From positions 1 through 64,000 of the forward strand of contig PBFR01000024.1 of assembly GCA_002718735.1 (NCBI GenBank): DNA of 64,000 nucleotides, read 5' to 3'. Each line of letters opens with the position of its first letter. The first letter of the stretch is position 1. Positions 9,282 through 18,053 of this stretch are shown here, piece after piece. The notes beneath the pieces were generated by a model. It was not told the origin of the DNA, searched no databases, and saw only the letters and a list, made by a program, of their open reading frames with translations. The position numbers and the translations under genes are program-made. Source of the stretch: Halobacteriovoraceae bacterium (GTDB lineage Bacteria > Bdellovibrionota > Bacteriovoracia > Bacteriovoracales > Bacteriovoracaceae).

Positions 9282-11541
9282 AATTAACAAAACTTCTGTT
9301 ACACGTTTATTACTAATCTTTATAGCTCTTCCTCTATGGGCAAACATGGATCAAAATACGATCAATAGCCCACATCTTCCCATTAGCCACTGCTACCACT
9401 GGCTCGATGAAAGAGGCAGTGGTTACCTGACAAAGAAGTATGCATTTGCCAAAGCAAATAATGGAAGCGTAACTTTTTACACGACACCGGGAACATCTAA
9501 TGGTGCTGTTGCAGGGCCAGGACTATATTGTGCTAAGACACCTGTTGGAAGTATGGGCTACGGCGATAGAGTTATCAGACTAGACCTCGTTGATGACATC
9601 GTACTCTACGATGCAAATTTAGGAAAAAAACATTGCGGGCATGATGGAAAATACTATCCAAATCAATCTACATGCGACAGTAAGCCGTGGGATATCAAGT
9701 TCTATAGCGGTGGTGGTGTAGGAAATACTGCTTGGTATGTTATTCGTGACCCTCAGGCCATTGCCCAGTGGAGTGGTAACTCTGCCCAACTTGAAAGTGA
9801 CCTTCTTTTAAATAAAAAGTTTTCTGGAGCTTCTTACCAGGCACATGCTGACTTAACAATACAATACATGAAGGCCGAGCGGGCACGAATTGGTGAAATG
9901 ACGATTATCAACCATAAAGCACGAATGAATCTTGTAGAAATTCTAAATGATCCTGAGGAGATGAAAGAAATACCTCCATTGAATCTAATCGCAAGAGTTT
10001 TAAGGTACACAGGCCGTGACCTATCTGATAAAAAGAAAAATGAAGTATATGAAGAGCAAGCAATCCGAGCCCTGGAAGACATCTACCTCGATTACAACGA
10101 CATCAAGTCTGCAATAAAAGGTTCAAATAAACTTCAAAGCATATTTACCGATGTTGCTCTTAAGCTTACCAACAAGGCAGACCTTCACAAATACAATGTT
10201 ATTGCGGCATACCTAATGCTTAGAGAGTACGCTCCAGCAAAATTAGGCCAACAGGTAGTTACTAAAATTTGGAGCTCGATTTTTAAATCTGACAATGTAT
10301 TTGACCCACTGGCCGATGCAAAAATAACTGAAGCAGCGCAAATCACAGCCTTTTTTAAGGCACTTCCAAGTGGCTCAAATGTTTCTAAATTGAAACTTCA
10401 AAGCCAGTTTATTATCTTAAAACTCCTAAGCCAGTTTGTTGATGATGCGGGCAAACGTGATAGAGCGATGCCATATGTATACATCATTTTCAACAATTAC
10501 CTCACACAAGGAATTGAGTTCTTCGACCAGGCCTATGCAGCGATAACCAATCCAAAAATAGACAAAACATCTATTCTTGCAGGGCTTTTCTCAAACTTTG
10601 AGTCAGGTGGCTTTGCCAATTTAGATCCAGTACACATGGGCACAATCCTTGAAAGTCACCTTGAAGGAAACGTCGCTAGTGCTGACACTCAAAGGTGGAA
10701 AAATGCAATCTCTAAATTGTCACTTCCATTAACGTCAGAAGAAACGTACAAGATTCTTGGAAAATACGCCCAAGGTAGTTTAAAGCTTCCAAGTTTTTTT
10801 GACGAAGTAACATTTCTTAGAATGCTCTACGATAGATCCATTAGAGAGCAGAAAAGTCATGCATCGCCTACAAATACGTTCAGAATGATTCTTTCTGGAT
10901 ACTATGATGTTTTCTTAAACAAAATTGTTACAGGGAAAGATGACCAGGCAAAAATCAATGAACAAAATAACGCGGAAGCATTTTTTGTAAACCTTGCTTT
11001 GAGTTTAAGTGATGATGAGAAGTTTGCTTACGGCTATGCCATGCTTCAGAATGCATCCTACTTCGCTCTAAATCCGAAGTATCCAGGCAGCTTAAGATAC
11101 AGGGGACATCCACTTGCACGCTTTATTGAATCGTATAATCAAGGCAATGCCAACTTCGACCAAATGCTTGAGGAGTTAACCGCCTTCTCTTTAGATGGAA
11201 GTTATCTACACCACCTTCTATTTGAAGGCCTAAAGAGAAAAAATACAGCCGCTAAGGCGTTGTTAGATATTATGCTAGATACATTAACATCAGATGCATT
11301 TGATAACTTTAGAAGCACTCAACTTTATACATTGAGCAATACAGAGAAGAAGAATTGGCACAATTACATTTACAATTCTCATATTGCCAATGCAGGAGAT
11401 AATAGAGCGAAGTCTGATTTCTGTGGGATTGCAGATACTCTTAACAAATTTTCAAGAGATCTCCCAAATGCTGTTTCACCTGCGCAGTTGAGCAAGCTTC
11501 AAGATTTGATTGATGAAGGTGAAAACAATAACTGTTTTTAA
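9268..11541 (+). CDS. Secreted protein with predicted ADP-ribosyltransferase (PARP-type) N-terminal domain
   Basis: The protein has 757 aa with an N-terminal signal sequence (hydrophobic residues 14-25, LWAN). Residues 40-110 read CYHW (His44), then GPGLYCAKTP (Tyr87), then S-x-G-Y-G-D and a beta strand VIRLDL. This His plus G-x-G-L-Y-x-A plus S-x-x-Y-G arrangement is that of H-Y-x type ADP-ribosyltransferases such as PARP and polymorphic-toxin ARTs. The third catalytic residue (E, D or other) cannot be fixed by eye. Residues about 190-757 look all-helical with HEAT/TPR-like amphipathic segments. It is the last gene of the operon starting at 4705, and its stop lies 2 bp from the end of the convergent macro-domain gene, which would suit an ADP-ribosylation/reversal pair. 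Confidence 0.7.
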   Translation: MDLTKINKTSVTRLLLIFIALPLWANMDQNTINSPHLPISHCYHWLDERGSGYLTKKYAFAKANNGSVTFYTTPGTSNGAVAGPGLYCAKTPVGSMGYGDRVIRLDLVDDIVLYDANLGKKHCGHDGKYYPNQSTCDSKPWDIKFYSGGGVGNTAWYVIRDPQAIAQWSGNSAQLESDLLLNKKFSGASYQAHADLTIQYMKAERARIGEMTIINHKARMNLVEILNDPEEMKEIPPLNLIARVLRYTGRDLSDKKKNEVYEEQAIRALEDIYLDYNDIKSAIKGSNKLQSIFTDVALKLTNKADLHKYNVIAAYLMLREYAPAKLGQQVVTKIWSSIFKSDNVFDPLADAKITEAAQITAFFKALPSGSNVSKLKLQSQFIILKLLSQFVDDAGKRDRAMPYVYIIFNNYLTQGIEFFDQAYAAITNPKIDKTSILAGLFSNFESGGFANLDPVHMGTILESHLEGNVASADTQRWKNAISKLSLPLTSEETYKILGKYAQGSLKLPSFFDEVTFLRMLYDRSIREQKSHASPTNTFRMILSGYYDVFLNKIVTGKDDQAKINEQNNAEAFFVNLALSLSDDEKFAYGYAMLQNASYFALNPKYPGSLRYRGHPLARFIESYNQGNANFDQMLEELTAFSLDGSYLHHLLFEGLKRKNTAAKALLDIMLDTLTSDAFDNFRSTQLYTLSNTEKKNWHNYIYNSHIANAGDNRAKSDFCGIADTLNKFSRDLPNAVSPAQLSKLQDLIDEGENNNCF

Positions 11542-11543
11542 GT

Positions 11544-12260
11544 TTATTTTTTAAGAGCGTTAATTAGCTTGCGGCATTCCTGATTGATTTCTTGGGATTT
11601 GCCGCTTGCCTTGCCGATATGGCCTGAAACTCCTCCACCAAAAACTAATTCGATATTGGCGGCATTTATAATTGCCACGCTCTTATGAAGGGAGTAGTCG
11701 GTAATCGAACCTTTTACAAGCTTAACCTTTTTCTTTTCAGGCGCCTCAAGTTTCTCATAGGCCTTGTTGAAAACCTTTAAGTCTTTTTCATCATAGGCGA
11801 CGGCCACGACATGAGCATTGCCAGTCGCGGAAGCCTTTAAAAGCAAAAATGCCAGTTTCTCTTTAGTAGTCCCCATTCGGGAAATGAAAATTCCTGAACC
11901 TATAAAAGGAATGGCCACAGATTTTATATTGTATTTGTCTGCAATTTTAATGGCATTCTTAATTGAGTTATCGATACTCTCCAATGAGGGGTTGTATATT
12001 TCACCAGTCTTTGCCATGCTTCCCGTCGCCGCGTGTATTATATGTTTAATACCTTTTTCTGCAAGTGCTCCTGAGCTTGTAATTGCAGCAGAGCCCAACG
12101 GGGCCATGTCTTGTTTTACTAACTTATCTTTAAATTTTGCATTTTGATAACTAAGTGCCAACGGACGAGACTTGCCAGACAATTCCAAGAAGTTTTTCTT
12201 TTCTTTTGAAAACAAACCAGCACAACTGAATAATACCAAAGTAATCAATAAAATCTTCAT
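11544..12260 (-). CDS. Lipoprotein with circularly permuted macro domain (ADP-ribose binding or hydrolase)
   Basis: I start at the ATG at 12260 because MKILLITLVLFSC is a lipoprotein signal (lipobox LFSC, Cys13); an upstream in-frame TTG at 12296 would add 12 residues before it. Macro-domain segments are present in rotated order. Residues 56-80 match the middle of a macro domain (GSAAITSSGAL, HIIHAATG), and about 105-120 the later loop (AIPFIGSGIF). Only at residues 179-238 does the usual N-terminal part appear (VKGSIT, INAAN, GGGVSGHI, QEC). Macro domains bind ADP-ribose and some remove it from proteins. It is convergent with the ART-like gene. The envelope location is inferred from the signal peptide. 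Confidence 0.8.
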   Translation of the reverse strand: MKILLITLVLFSCAGLFSKEKKNFLELSGKSRPLALSYQNAKFKDKLVKQDMAPLGSAAITSSGALAEKGIKHIIHAATGSMAKTGEIYNPSLESIDNSIKNAIKIADKYNIKSVAIPFIGSGIFISRMGTTKEKLAFLLLKASATGNAHVVAVAYDEKDLKVFNKAYEKLEAPEKKKVKLVKGSITDYSLHKSVAIINAANIELVFGGGVSGHIGKASGKSQEINQECRKLINALKK

Positions 12261-12308
12261 GCCAATGATTATTGAATTATAAAAACCACATTTCAATATA
12301 ATTTTAAA

Positions 12309-13163
12309 TCAAGCTCTAAATAGCTGCACATTTTCAAAGTCAATAATGCGCATGACTTCCCTACACTCTAATGTCATTTTACCGTTATACATCAAAGGAA
12401 GAAGCAAACTTGATTGAATAAGACATTCACCGCTTTCTTTTATCAATTTGTAGGTTAGATTTTTTGAGTAGTTTTGAATAATTTCATAAATCAAATCAAA
12501 CGAGTTTTCTTGGGGTCTAGTAATTTCACGAGGATTAAACCTGTATTTATAGATGCCTGTTTTATGCCTGGAGGTTTGGCTAGGCAGCACTTTCACTAAA
12601 TCAAACCAGTTGGTACATGCATTAAAAAAGTCTAGAACATCACCATGCGACTCCATGACATAAAAATATGCACAATGATTCTCTTTTAACAAAAACTCTA
12701 TCGGCTTAAAAATCAATGCTCCAAGTGGGAGGTAGATAAAGTAATTCTGTGCCAGGGGAATATCTTCAGACAAAAGGTCAAATACCTCCATACCTTCAGC
12801 ATTCACACCTAGCCTTTGTGCTATCTTTTTTGCCTCGAAGACTCTGCTCTTTTCTACTTCAAGGGATAGAACATTATCTAGTCCTAGTGCCTTTGAAAGA
12901 ATTGAGCCTTTTGAGTGCCCGGCACCCAAATCAACCAAAGTACTATTAGCTTCAATATCTTTTAGAATTGAATAGTAATCGTCAAAAGGAGTGGATAAGG
13001 CCAACTCCTCAAGCCCACAATAGACTTCTGGATTTGGTGAGCTTACTCCCCTTTCAATGAGTTGATGATCAAGGCCTAAAAATTGTTGAAGTTTTTTTTC
13101 ACGCTCCAGTGCTTCAAGATTCCTATCTTGAAGAATCTCGAGCACTCTTTTACGAAGGCCCAT
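12309..13163 (-). CDS. SAM-dependent methyltransferase-like protein
   Basis: The protein has 284 aa. A Rossmann motif I is visible at about residue 92 (TLVDLGAGHSKG) followed by an acidic strand (VLSLEVEKSRV), the pattern of class I SAM-dependent methyltransferases. The N-terminal 80 residues are helical and may bind substrate. No DPPY- or NPPY-type catalytic motif was seen, so nucleic-acid N-methylation is unlikely and the substrate is unknown. The ATG overlaps the stop of the upstream response-regulator gene by one base (TAATG), indicating translational coupling and a shared promoter. The 48-bp gap to the macro-domain gene could allow read-through into it. Confidence 0.7.
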   Translation of the reverse strand: MGLRKRVLEILQDRNLEALEREKKLQQFLGLDHQLIERGVSSPNPEVYCGLEELALSTPFDDYYSILKDIEANSTLVDLGAGHSKGSILSKALGLDNVLSLEVEKSRVFEAKKIAQRLGVNAEGMEVFDLLSEDIPLAQNYFIYLPLGALIFKPIEFLLKENHCAYFYVMESHGDVLDFFNACTNWFDLVKVLPSQTSRHKTGIYKYRFNPREITRPQENSFDLIYEIIQNYSKNLTYKLIKESGECLIQSSLLLPLMYNGKMTLECREVMRIIDFENVQLFRA

Positions 13164-14704
13164 TAGATGTGAAGGGCCTTCTTTTTCATTTTTTCGATTA
13201 ACGTCGTTCTATTCAGATTCAGCAACTTGCTTGCTTGATTTTTATTGCCGCCAGTAAAACTTAATGCCTGAAGAATTAAAGAATCTTCAATATCGGAAAG
13301 AACTCTTTTAAGATCAACACCCTCTTCTGGAAGCTCAAAAATGTGCTTGTAATGATCAGTGGCAAGAGGGTTGTGTCTAAAAATCTTTGCAGGAAGATCT
13401 TCAGGCAAAATCTCATTTCCACCTCTAAGAATAACTAGTCTTTCAATTATGTTTTCAAGCTCTCTTACATTGCCTGGCCAGTCATAGCTTAAAAGCATTT
13501 CAAGAGCCTTATCACTGAAGCTAATTTCATTGCTTCTATCAGCAGATGAAAAACGATCCACAAAATACGAAATAAGAAGTGGTATATCTTCCCTTCTTTC
13601 CTTTAATGCCGGAATTTTTATAGGGATTACATTTAAACGATAGAAAAGATCCTCTCTAAACTTGCCCTCCGAGACCATTTTTTCAAGATCCCTATGGGTA
13701 GCGGCAATAACCCTAGTATCAATTGTGATCGTGTCAGTCGAACCAACAGGTTCAATGGTTCTACTTTGTAGTACCCTCAAGAGTTTAACTTGAAGCATGT
13801 GTGGCATATCCCCAATCTCATCTAAAAAGATTGAGCCTTTGTCGGCCAACTCAAATCGCCCTTTTCTATTGGAAATTGCTCCAGTAAATGATCCTTTAAC
13901 ATGTCCAAATAATTCGGACTCAAGAAGATCTCTTGGAATGGCCCCACAATTAACGCTAACCTTGTTTCTCCTTCCTCTTGAGCTCAACTCGTGGATAGCG
14001 TGGGCCACAAGCTCTTTCCCAGTACCAGATGGACCGGTTACCAATACAGTAGACTCTGTGAGTGCAACCTTTTGGATTCGCTCAAACACCTCTTTCATCA
14101 CTTTTGAGCGACCAATCATGTGACAAAAAATATCATCCTCACTCGGCTTCTCTATTCTAAGATTGCTTGGCCTATTGAACTTTGAAACAGAATCAACTTC
14201 GGATTTAAGTTGAGAAAGACCTATTCCAAGTTTTTTATTGATCGCCTCGATTACAAGCTTTTGTAAGTTTTCAAGCTCAAATGGTTTGGTTAGATAGTGA
14301 TATACACCTTTTCTAGTGGCCGATATCGCAGTCTCAATACTGGCAAAGCCAGTCATAGCAATAGATACAAAATTAAAGCCTTTATCTTTTAGATTATCTA
14401 TTAATAGAAGGCCATCCCCTCCATGCTCAAGACTAATATCTGTAATAAGACAAAATGGTTTAGTTCTAGCGGGGTCCCCCATCAGTCTGGACAAACAATC
14501 CATAGAGTTAGTGAATAACTCCACCTCACAATTTAGAGTTTTCATAAGGTACTTTTTGATACTTAAACCAAGTACCTTGTCGTCTTCAACTATAAAAATT
14601 CTGGGATTTAATCCAAACTCCTCCATCTCGTCTTCATCAGTGAATGTGATTGGCTTTTGGATTTTTTGTTCAAAGGAATTGTGTAAAAAATTAATATCGT
14701 CCAT
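13163..14704 (-). CDS. NtrC-family sigma-54-dependent response regulator
   Basis: The protein has 513 aa. After a 30-residue N-terminal extension comes a receiver domain (IFIVEDDKV acidic pocket, phospho-acceptor Asp in LITDISL, TGF and the Lys in LTKPFE). A sigma-54 AAA+ domain follows: Walker A GPSGTGKE, loop ESELFGHVKGSFTGA (GSFTGA in place of the commoner GAFTGA), Walker B IFLDEIGDMP, and WPGNVRELEN. The C-terminus is a Fis-type HTH (GGNKNQASKLLNLNRTTL). It should activate sigma-54 promoters when phosphorylated. No partner histidine kinase is adjacent. GGAG lies 5-6 nt before the ATG. It is coupled to the methyltransferase-like gene downstream. Confidence 0.95.
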   Translation of the reverse strand: MDDINFLHNSFEQKIQKPITFTDEDEMEEFGLNPRIFIVEDDKVLGLSIKKYLMKTLNCEVELFTNSMDCLSRLMGDPARTKPFCLITDISLEHGGDGLLLIDNLKDKGFNFVSIAMTGFASIETAISATRKGVYHYLTKPFELENLQKLVIEAINKKLGIGLSQLKSEVDSVSKFNRPSNLRIEKPSEDDIFCHMIGRSKVMKEVFERIQKVALTESTVLVTGPSGTGKELVAHAIHELSSRGRRNKVSVNCGAIPRDLLESELFGHVKGSFTGAISNRKGRFELADKGSIFLDEIGDMPHMLQVKLLRVLQSRTIEPVGSTDTITIDTRVIAATHRDLEKMVSEGKFREDLFYRLNVIPIKIPALKERREDIPLLISYFVDRFSSADRSNEISFSDKALEMLLSYDWPGNVRELENIIERLVILRGGNEILPEDLPAKIFRHNPLATDHYKHIFELPEEGVDLKRVLSDIEDSLILQALSFTGGNKNQASKLLNLNRTTLIEKMKKKALHI

Positions 14705-14816
14705 TATATCTCCGCTTATAAATGCTAGCGAAGTCGAACACAGGTGTCAATTTTTAGACACCGGAATTATCTTCCGGGCTGGCCCCAACCCTTCAATAAT
14801 ATCAGATACTTGCAAA

Positions 14817-15050
14817 TCAGGTTGAATAAAATCTTACAAATTCCATAAAGTATTTTACCGACTTCTCAGGGCCTCCTGCCCAGTAATAATAAACTAGAGC
14901 ACAAAGTCCAAAAGCAGCGAAAGATAGACACAACATTGTGAGTTTTTGTTTTCTTCGAAGCCAAAATAAATAAGCGAATTCTCCGCCTATTAAAAGCAAA
15001 GGTACCGCCCAAAACGGTGTGTACCGAACTAAAAAGTAGATTTCATCCAT
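14817..15050 (-). CDS. Small two-helix membrane protein, hypothetical
   Basis: The protein has 77 aa with two predicted membrane helices (about residues 13-31 and 38-56) separated by a basic RRKQK turn, so the turn should be cytoplasmic. No family is recognised. It lies between the metK terminator and the response regulator gene, on the same strand as both. The short length, clean ATG and hydrophobic pattern argue for a real gene, but expression is not shown. Confidence 0.55.
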   Translation of the reverse strand: MDEIYFLVRYTPFWAVPLLLIGGEFAYLFWLRRKQKLTMLCLSFAAFGLCALVYYYWAGGPEKSVKYFMEFVRFYST

Positions 15051-15091
15051 TACTTGATTATAGACGATCTTTAAAAGGCTGCAACTATGGC

Positions 15092-15118
15092 AAAAAAAAG
15101 GCCTCCGACTGGAGGCCT
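15092..15118 (-). terminator. Rho-independent terminator of metK
   Basis: An 8-bp perfect stem (AGGCCTCC, loop of 4, GGAGGCCT) is followed on the minus strand by a run of eight T. It starts 5 bp after the metK stop codon. Confidence 0.93.
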
Positions 15119-15122
15119 GATA

Positions 15123-16286
15123 TTAGAATCTAGACTTTAGCTCTTCTAAGTAATCAAGGTTTTCCCAAGTAAAACCATTACTGGAAGTTCTTCCAAAGTG
15201 TCCGTATGCAGCGGTTTGCTTATACATAGGTCTAAGGAGATCCAATCTTTGAACAATCGCTTTAGGTCTCATGTCAAAAATGTCGTTTACAGCCTTTGTA
15301 ATCGCGTCTTGATCAACTTTGTTAGTGCCAAAAGTGTCCACCAAGAATGACATCGGCTTTGAGATACCAATTGCGTAAGCAACTTGCACCAATGCTTTAT
15401 CAGCAAGACCTGCAGCAACAACATGTTTTGCAACTTGTCTTGCAGCATAGGCCGCAGAACGATCAACTTTTGTAGGATCTTTACCGGAAAAAGCTCCCCC
15501 ACCGTGTGCGCCATGCCCACCATAAGTATCTACAATAATCTTTCTTCCAGTAAGACCAACATCTCCCATAGGGCCGCCGATAACAAACTTTCCTGTCGGG
15601 TTGATATAGAAGTTGGTTTTGTCGTCTATGAATTCGCCTGGAACAATTTTATTAATAACTTCTTCTCTGATGGCCTCATGGATATCTTTTTGAGAAATCT
15701 CTGGAGCATGTTGAGTAGAAACAACAATTGCCTCAATTCTCTTCACTTTTCCATCAACGTACTCAGCTGAAACTTGAGTTTTACCATCAGCTCTAAGCCA
15801 TGGAAGTGTACCATTATGTCTCACTTCACTTAGCTGTTTAGCAAGCTTGTGGGAAAGATCAATAGTCAAAGGCATAAACGAGTCAGTTTCGTTGATGGCG
15901 TAGCCAAACATTAACCCTTGATCTCCAGCACCTTGGTCAAGATCAACACCTTTTCCTTCATCAACACCTTGAGCGATATCCGGAGACTGCTTATCAAGTG
16001 CCAAGTTAACTGCACATGTATTTGCGTCAAAGCCTTTGTCAGAGTGATCGTATCCAATCTGGCGGATCGTCTCTCTCGCAATTTCATGATAATCAATATG
16101 TGCCGTAGTTGTAATTTCTCCGGCCAGCTGAACTAAACCAGTGGTAACCAAAGTTTCACAGGCAACACGCGCATTAGGATCTTTCTCTAAAAGAGCATCC
16201 AAAATGGCGTCACTGACTTGGTCTGAAATCTTATCAGGGTGTCCCTCTGTAACGGACTCCGATGTGAATAAATAATCTTTTAACAT
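15123..16286 (-). CDS. metK: S-adenosylmethionine synthase
   Basis: MetK condenses methionine and ATP to S-adenosylmethionine in the cytoplasm. Signature segments are [17 protein letters not shown] at the N-terminus, [12 protein letters not shown], the P-loop-like [21 protein letters not shown], and [16 protein letters not shown]. The ATG at 16286 is preferred over an upstream in-frame start at 16307 because GGAGG (16292-16296) lies 5 nt upstream and the family normally begins M-x-x-x-x-FTSESV. The gene is monocistronic with its own terminator. A minus-strand TATAAT at 16316-16321 could be its -10. The leader is too short for a known SAM riboswitch. Confidence 0.98.
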   Translation of the reverse strand: MLKDYLFTSESVTEGHPDKISDQVSDAILDALLEKDPNARVACETLVTTGLVQLAGEITTTAHIDYHEIARETIRQIGYDHSDKGFDANTCAVNLALDKQSPDIAQGVDEGKGVDLDQGAGDQGLMFGYAINETDSFMPLTIDLSHKLAKQLSEVRHNGTLPWLRADGKTQVSAEYVDGKVKRIEAIVVSTQHAPEISQKDIHEAIREEVINKIVPGEFIDDKTNFYINPTGKFVIGGPMGDVGLTGRKIIVDTYGGHGAHGGGAFSGKDPTKVDRSAAYAARQVAKHVVAAGLADKALVQVAYAIGISKPMSFLVDTFGTNKVDQDAITKAVNDIFDMRPKAIVQRLDLLRPMYKQTAAYGHFGRTSSNGFTWENLDYLEELKSRF

Positions 16287-16315
16287 TGCTGCCTCCGAGC
16301 TATACAACTAAATAA

Positions 16316-16321
16316 ATTATA
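16316..16321 (-). promoter_or_regulatory. Candidate -10 box for metK
   Basis: TATAAT on the minus strand, 30 bp upstream of the metK ATG. No convincing -35 was found at 16-18 bp spacing, so this is a weak call. Confidence 0.4.
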
Positions 16322-16370
16322 CACTATAGCGTAAGCTAGAATTTATACATGACGCAGACCGAATGAGCAA

Positions 16371-18053
16371 TTACTTCTTTGTAAAATATTTGAATAAATG
16401 AGGATCCCGATACTTGAAAAACTTGGGACGACCTTTGACCCAGGTCACAGAATAAATTTTTTCTCCAATTTTGACGACCTCAAATGGGTTGCCGCTTGGA
16501 TCTGTGAATGAGTAAAGATATTGATATTTATCGCCCAAATAGAGGCGAACAAGGTTTCTTTGCGTTCCAACCTCATAACCTGGCCGTTCAGGAAAGTGCT
16601 TATACCCGTGCCACACTGTAGACATATCAATTTTTCCAAGCATTGAAACCCGAGAAAAGTATCGTAGAACGTTGAATTCTTTTCTGAAGTTATTAACGGC
16701 CTTAAGAGAGATTTTAACGTTCTTATCTCTTAGTGCCCTTCCAACATATGACATATCCGGACAGAAGATCTTCGCGACACTTGAAATGTAGTGGTAGGTA
16801 AAAGAGAACTCTCCCACTCTGAACAAAGTATTCAACCACTTGCTGTCTTTATAATCCTTCTCAGAGAGGCCTAAGTGCTTTACAAGCTCTTGATCAGGAT
16901 CCAGGGTGCTATAGAAAGGATGCTCCACTCTATTTAGAACAATTTGGGCGACATCTTCTCTTTCCAAAGCATCAGGCCCATCAACTCTGCCAACTTCATT
17001 AAACAAGATTGTCTCCAACACATAAACCGCCCTCATAAGCTCAGGCTGCTTCATCCACCACTTATATGCTTGGGCCTGCTTGGTATAAACGTATTCTTTC
17101 AACTTAATGCTTGCCTCGTTCTTTTCTTTTACAAGCTTTTTTGCCTTGGCCTTATTGTTTACTTTTACAATGTCTTTGTAGAAGTCGTAGTTTCTCTGTG
17201 TTCTTTCTGCCCAATCAGAAAGCCTATCAACTTGTTCTTGCTTTCCACGCTTAAGCAGCTTTTCAATATAGCGAAGAGTCCATTCCAAGTCATAACGAAG
17301 ATTTTCAGATATAAAGTTTCTCTCTTTTTTTACAGTCAGATAAAGTGTATCTAAAGTCGATCTGAGGTACAGATCAGAGCCTCCATTTTTCTTGTTATAA
17401 GTTCCATCCTCCACAATTTTTCGGAAGAAGAATACTTTGTTGGCAAGTTTTTTACTTTTGAGGTCATCCTTATTCTTTGAGAGTTCAAACTCTCTCCTGT
17501 TCTTTAGATGATCATTTGGAAAGTTATAGCTTTTAAGAAAAAAAACTTTTGAAAAGAAAGCGTCAAGTTCCTTTTTGAGTTTATTCAATTCTTCGTTTGA
17601 TTTCTTTTGAAGTTTTTCAAGCTCGCCCTTGCCAAGTTTTTGGGAGTATATTTTTTTATAATTTAAAAGCTTTCTCAAACTCTCTTGCAGTGGAGAGGAG
17701 ATCTCTTCAAATGTAGGCAGTTTTTCGATGGACTGAAGTTGCTTCTCGGTTTTCTTAATGAAGTCAATTTTCTTTTTAAAATGTGAAAGGTTACTTTTTA
17801 TTGCTGCCCGGTCTATATCATTTCCAAGAAGAGGAAGGTAGAAACCAGATCCACGATAGTCTCTTAAGAACTTATAATATTTCTGATCAGCCCCACCTGA
17901 GCAAACTTCTTTTGAAAACTTTTTGTGCAATCTTTTGTATTCATAAGATTTTTTATATAAGTTTCCAGACCAACTTAAAGAAGGTGCCTGTGCCAGCGCT
18001 TCACTAAGCGCAAGCATTATAAAAATAGAAGTTTTAAACAATTTCAGAAACAA
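16371..18053 (-). CDS. Secreted protein with coiled-coil N-terminus and SleB-like cell wall hydrolase region
   Basis: The protein has 560 aa, a TTG start and a signal peptide (hydrophobic to about residue 21, ALAQA). Residues about 95-330 are Lys/Glu/Leu-rich and likely coiled coil. From about residue 338 the pattern VLETILFNEVGR, then VAQIVLNRVEHPFY, then GEFSFTY recalls the SleB/hydrolase_2 cell-wall hydrolase domain (catalytic Glu followed by A-x-V-V-L-N-R-V). The match is by eye and partial. The gene overlaps the end of mpl by 20 bp, which supports a role in peptidoglycan remodelling. It is the last gene of the run 21929 to 16371. Confidence 0.65.
   Translation of the reverse strand: MFLKLFKTSIFIMLALSEALAQAPSLSWSGNLYKKSYEYKRLHKKFSKEVCSGGADQKYYKFLRDYRGSGFYLPLLGNDIDRAAIKSNLSHFKKKIDFIKKTEKQLQSIEKLPTFEEISSPLQESLRKLLNYKKIYSQKLGKGELEKLQKKSNEELNKLKKELDAFFSKVFFLKSYNFPNDHLKNRREFELSKNKDDLKSKKLANKVFFFRKIVEDGTYNKKNGGSDLYLRSTLDTLYLTVKKERNFISENLRYDLEWTLRYIEKLLKRGKQEQVDRLSDWAERTQRNYDFYKDIVKVNNKAKAKKLVKEKNEASIKLKEYVYTKQAQAYKWWMKQPELMRAVYVLETILFNEVGRVDGPDALEREDVAQIVLNRVEHPFYSTLDPDQELVKHLGLSEKDYKDSKWLNTLFRVGEFSFTYHYISSVAKIFCPDMSYVGRALRDKNVKISLKAVNNFRKEFNVLRYFSRVSMLGKIDMSTVWHGYKHFPERPGYEVGTQRNLVRLYLGDKYQYLYSFTDPSGNPFEVVKIGEKIYSVTWVKGRPKFFKYRDPHLFKYFTKK

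Noticed and set aside
16287..16370. Possible SAM riboswitch upstream of metK
   Set aside because: Only 84 bp separate metK from the upstream gene and no multi-helix junction or terminator is visible; a simple promoter fits better.
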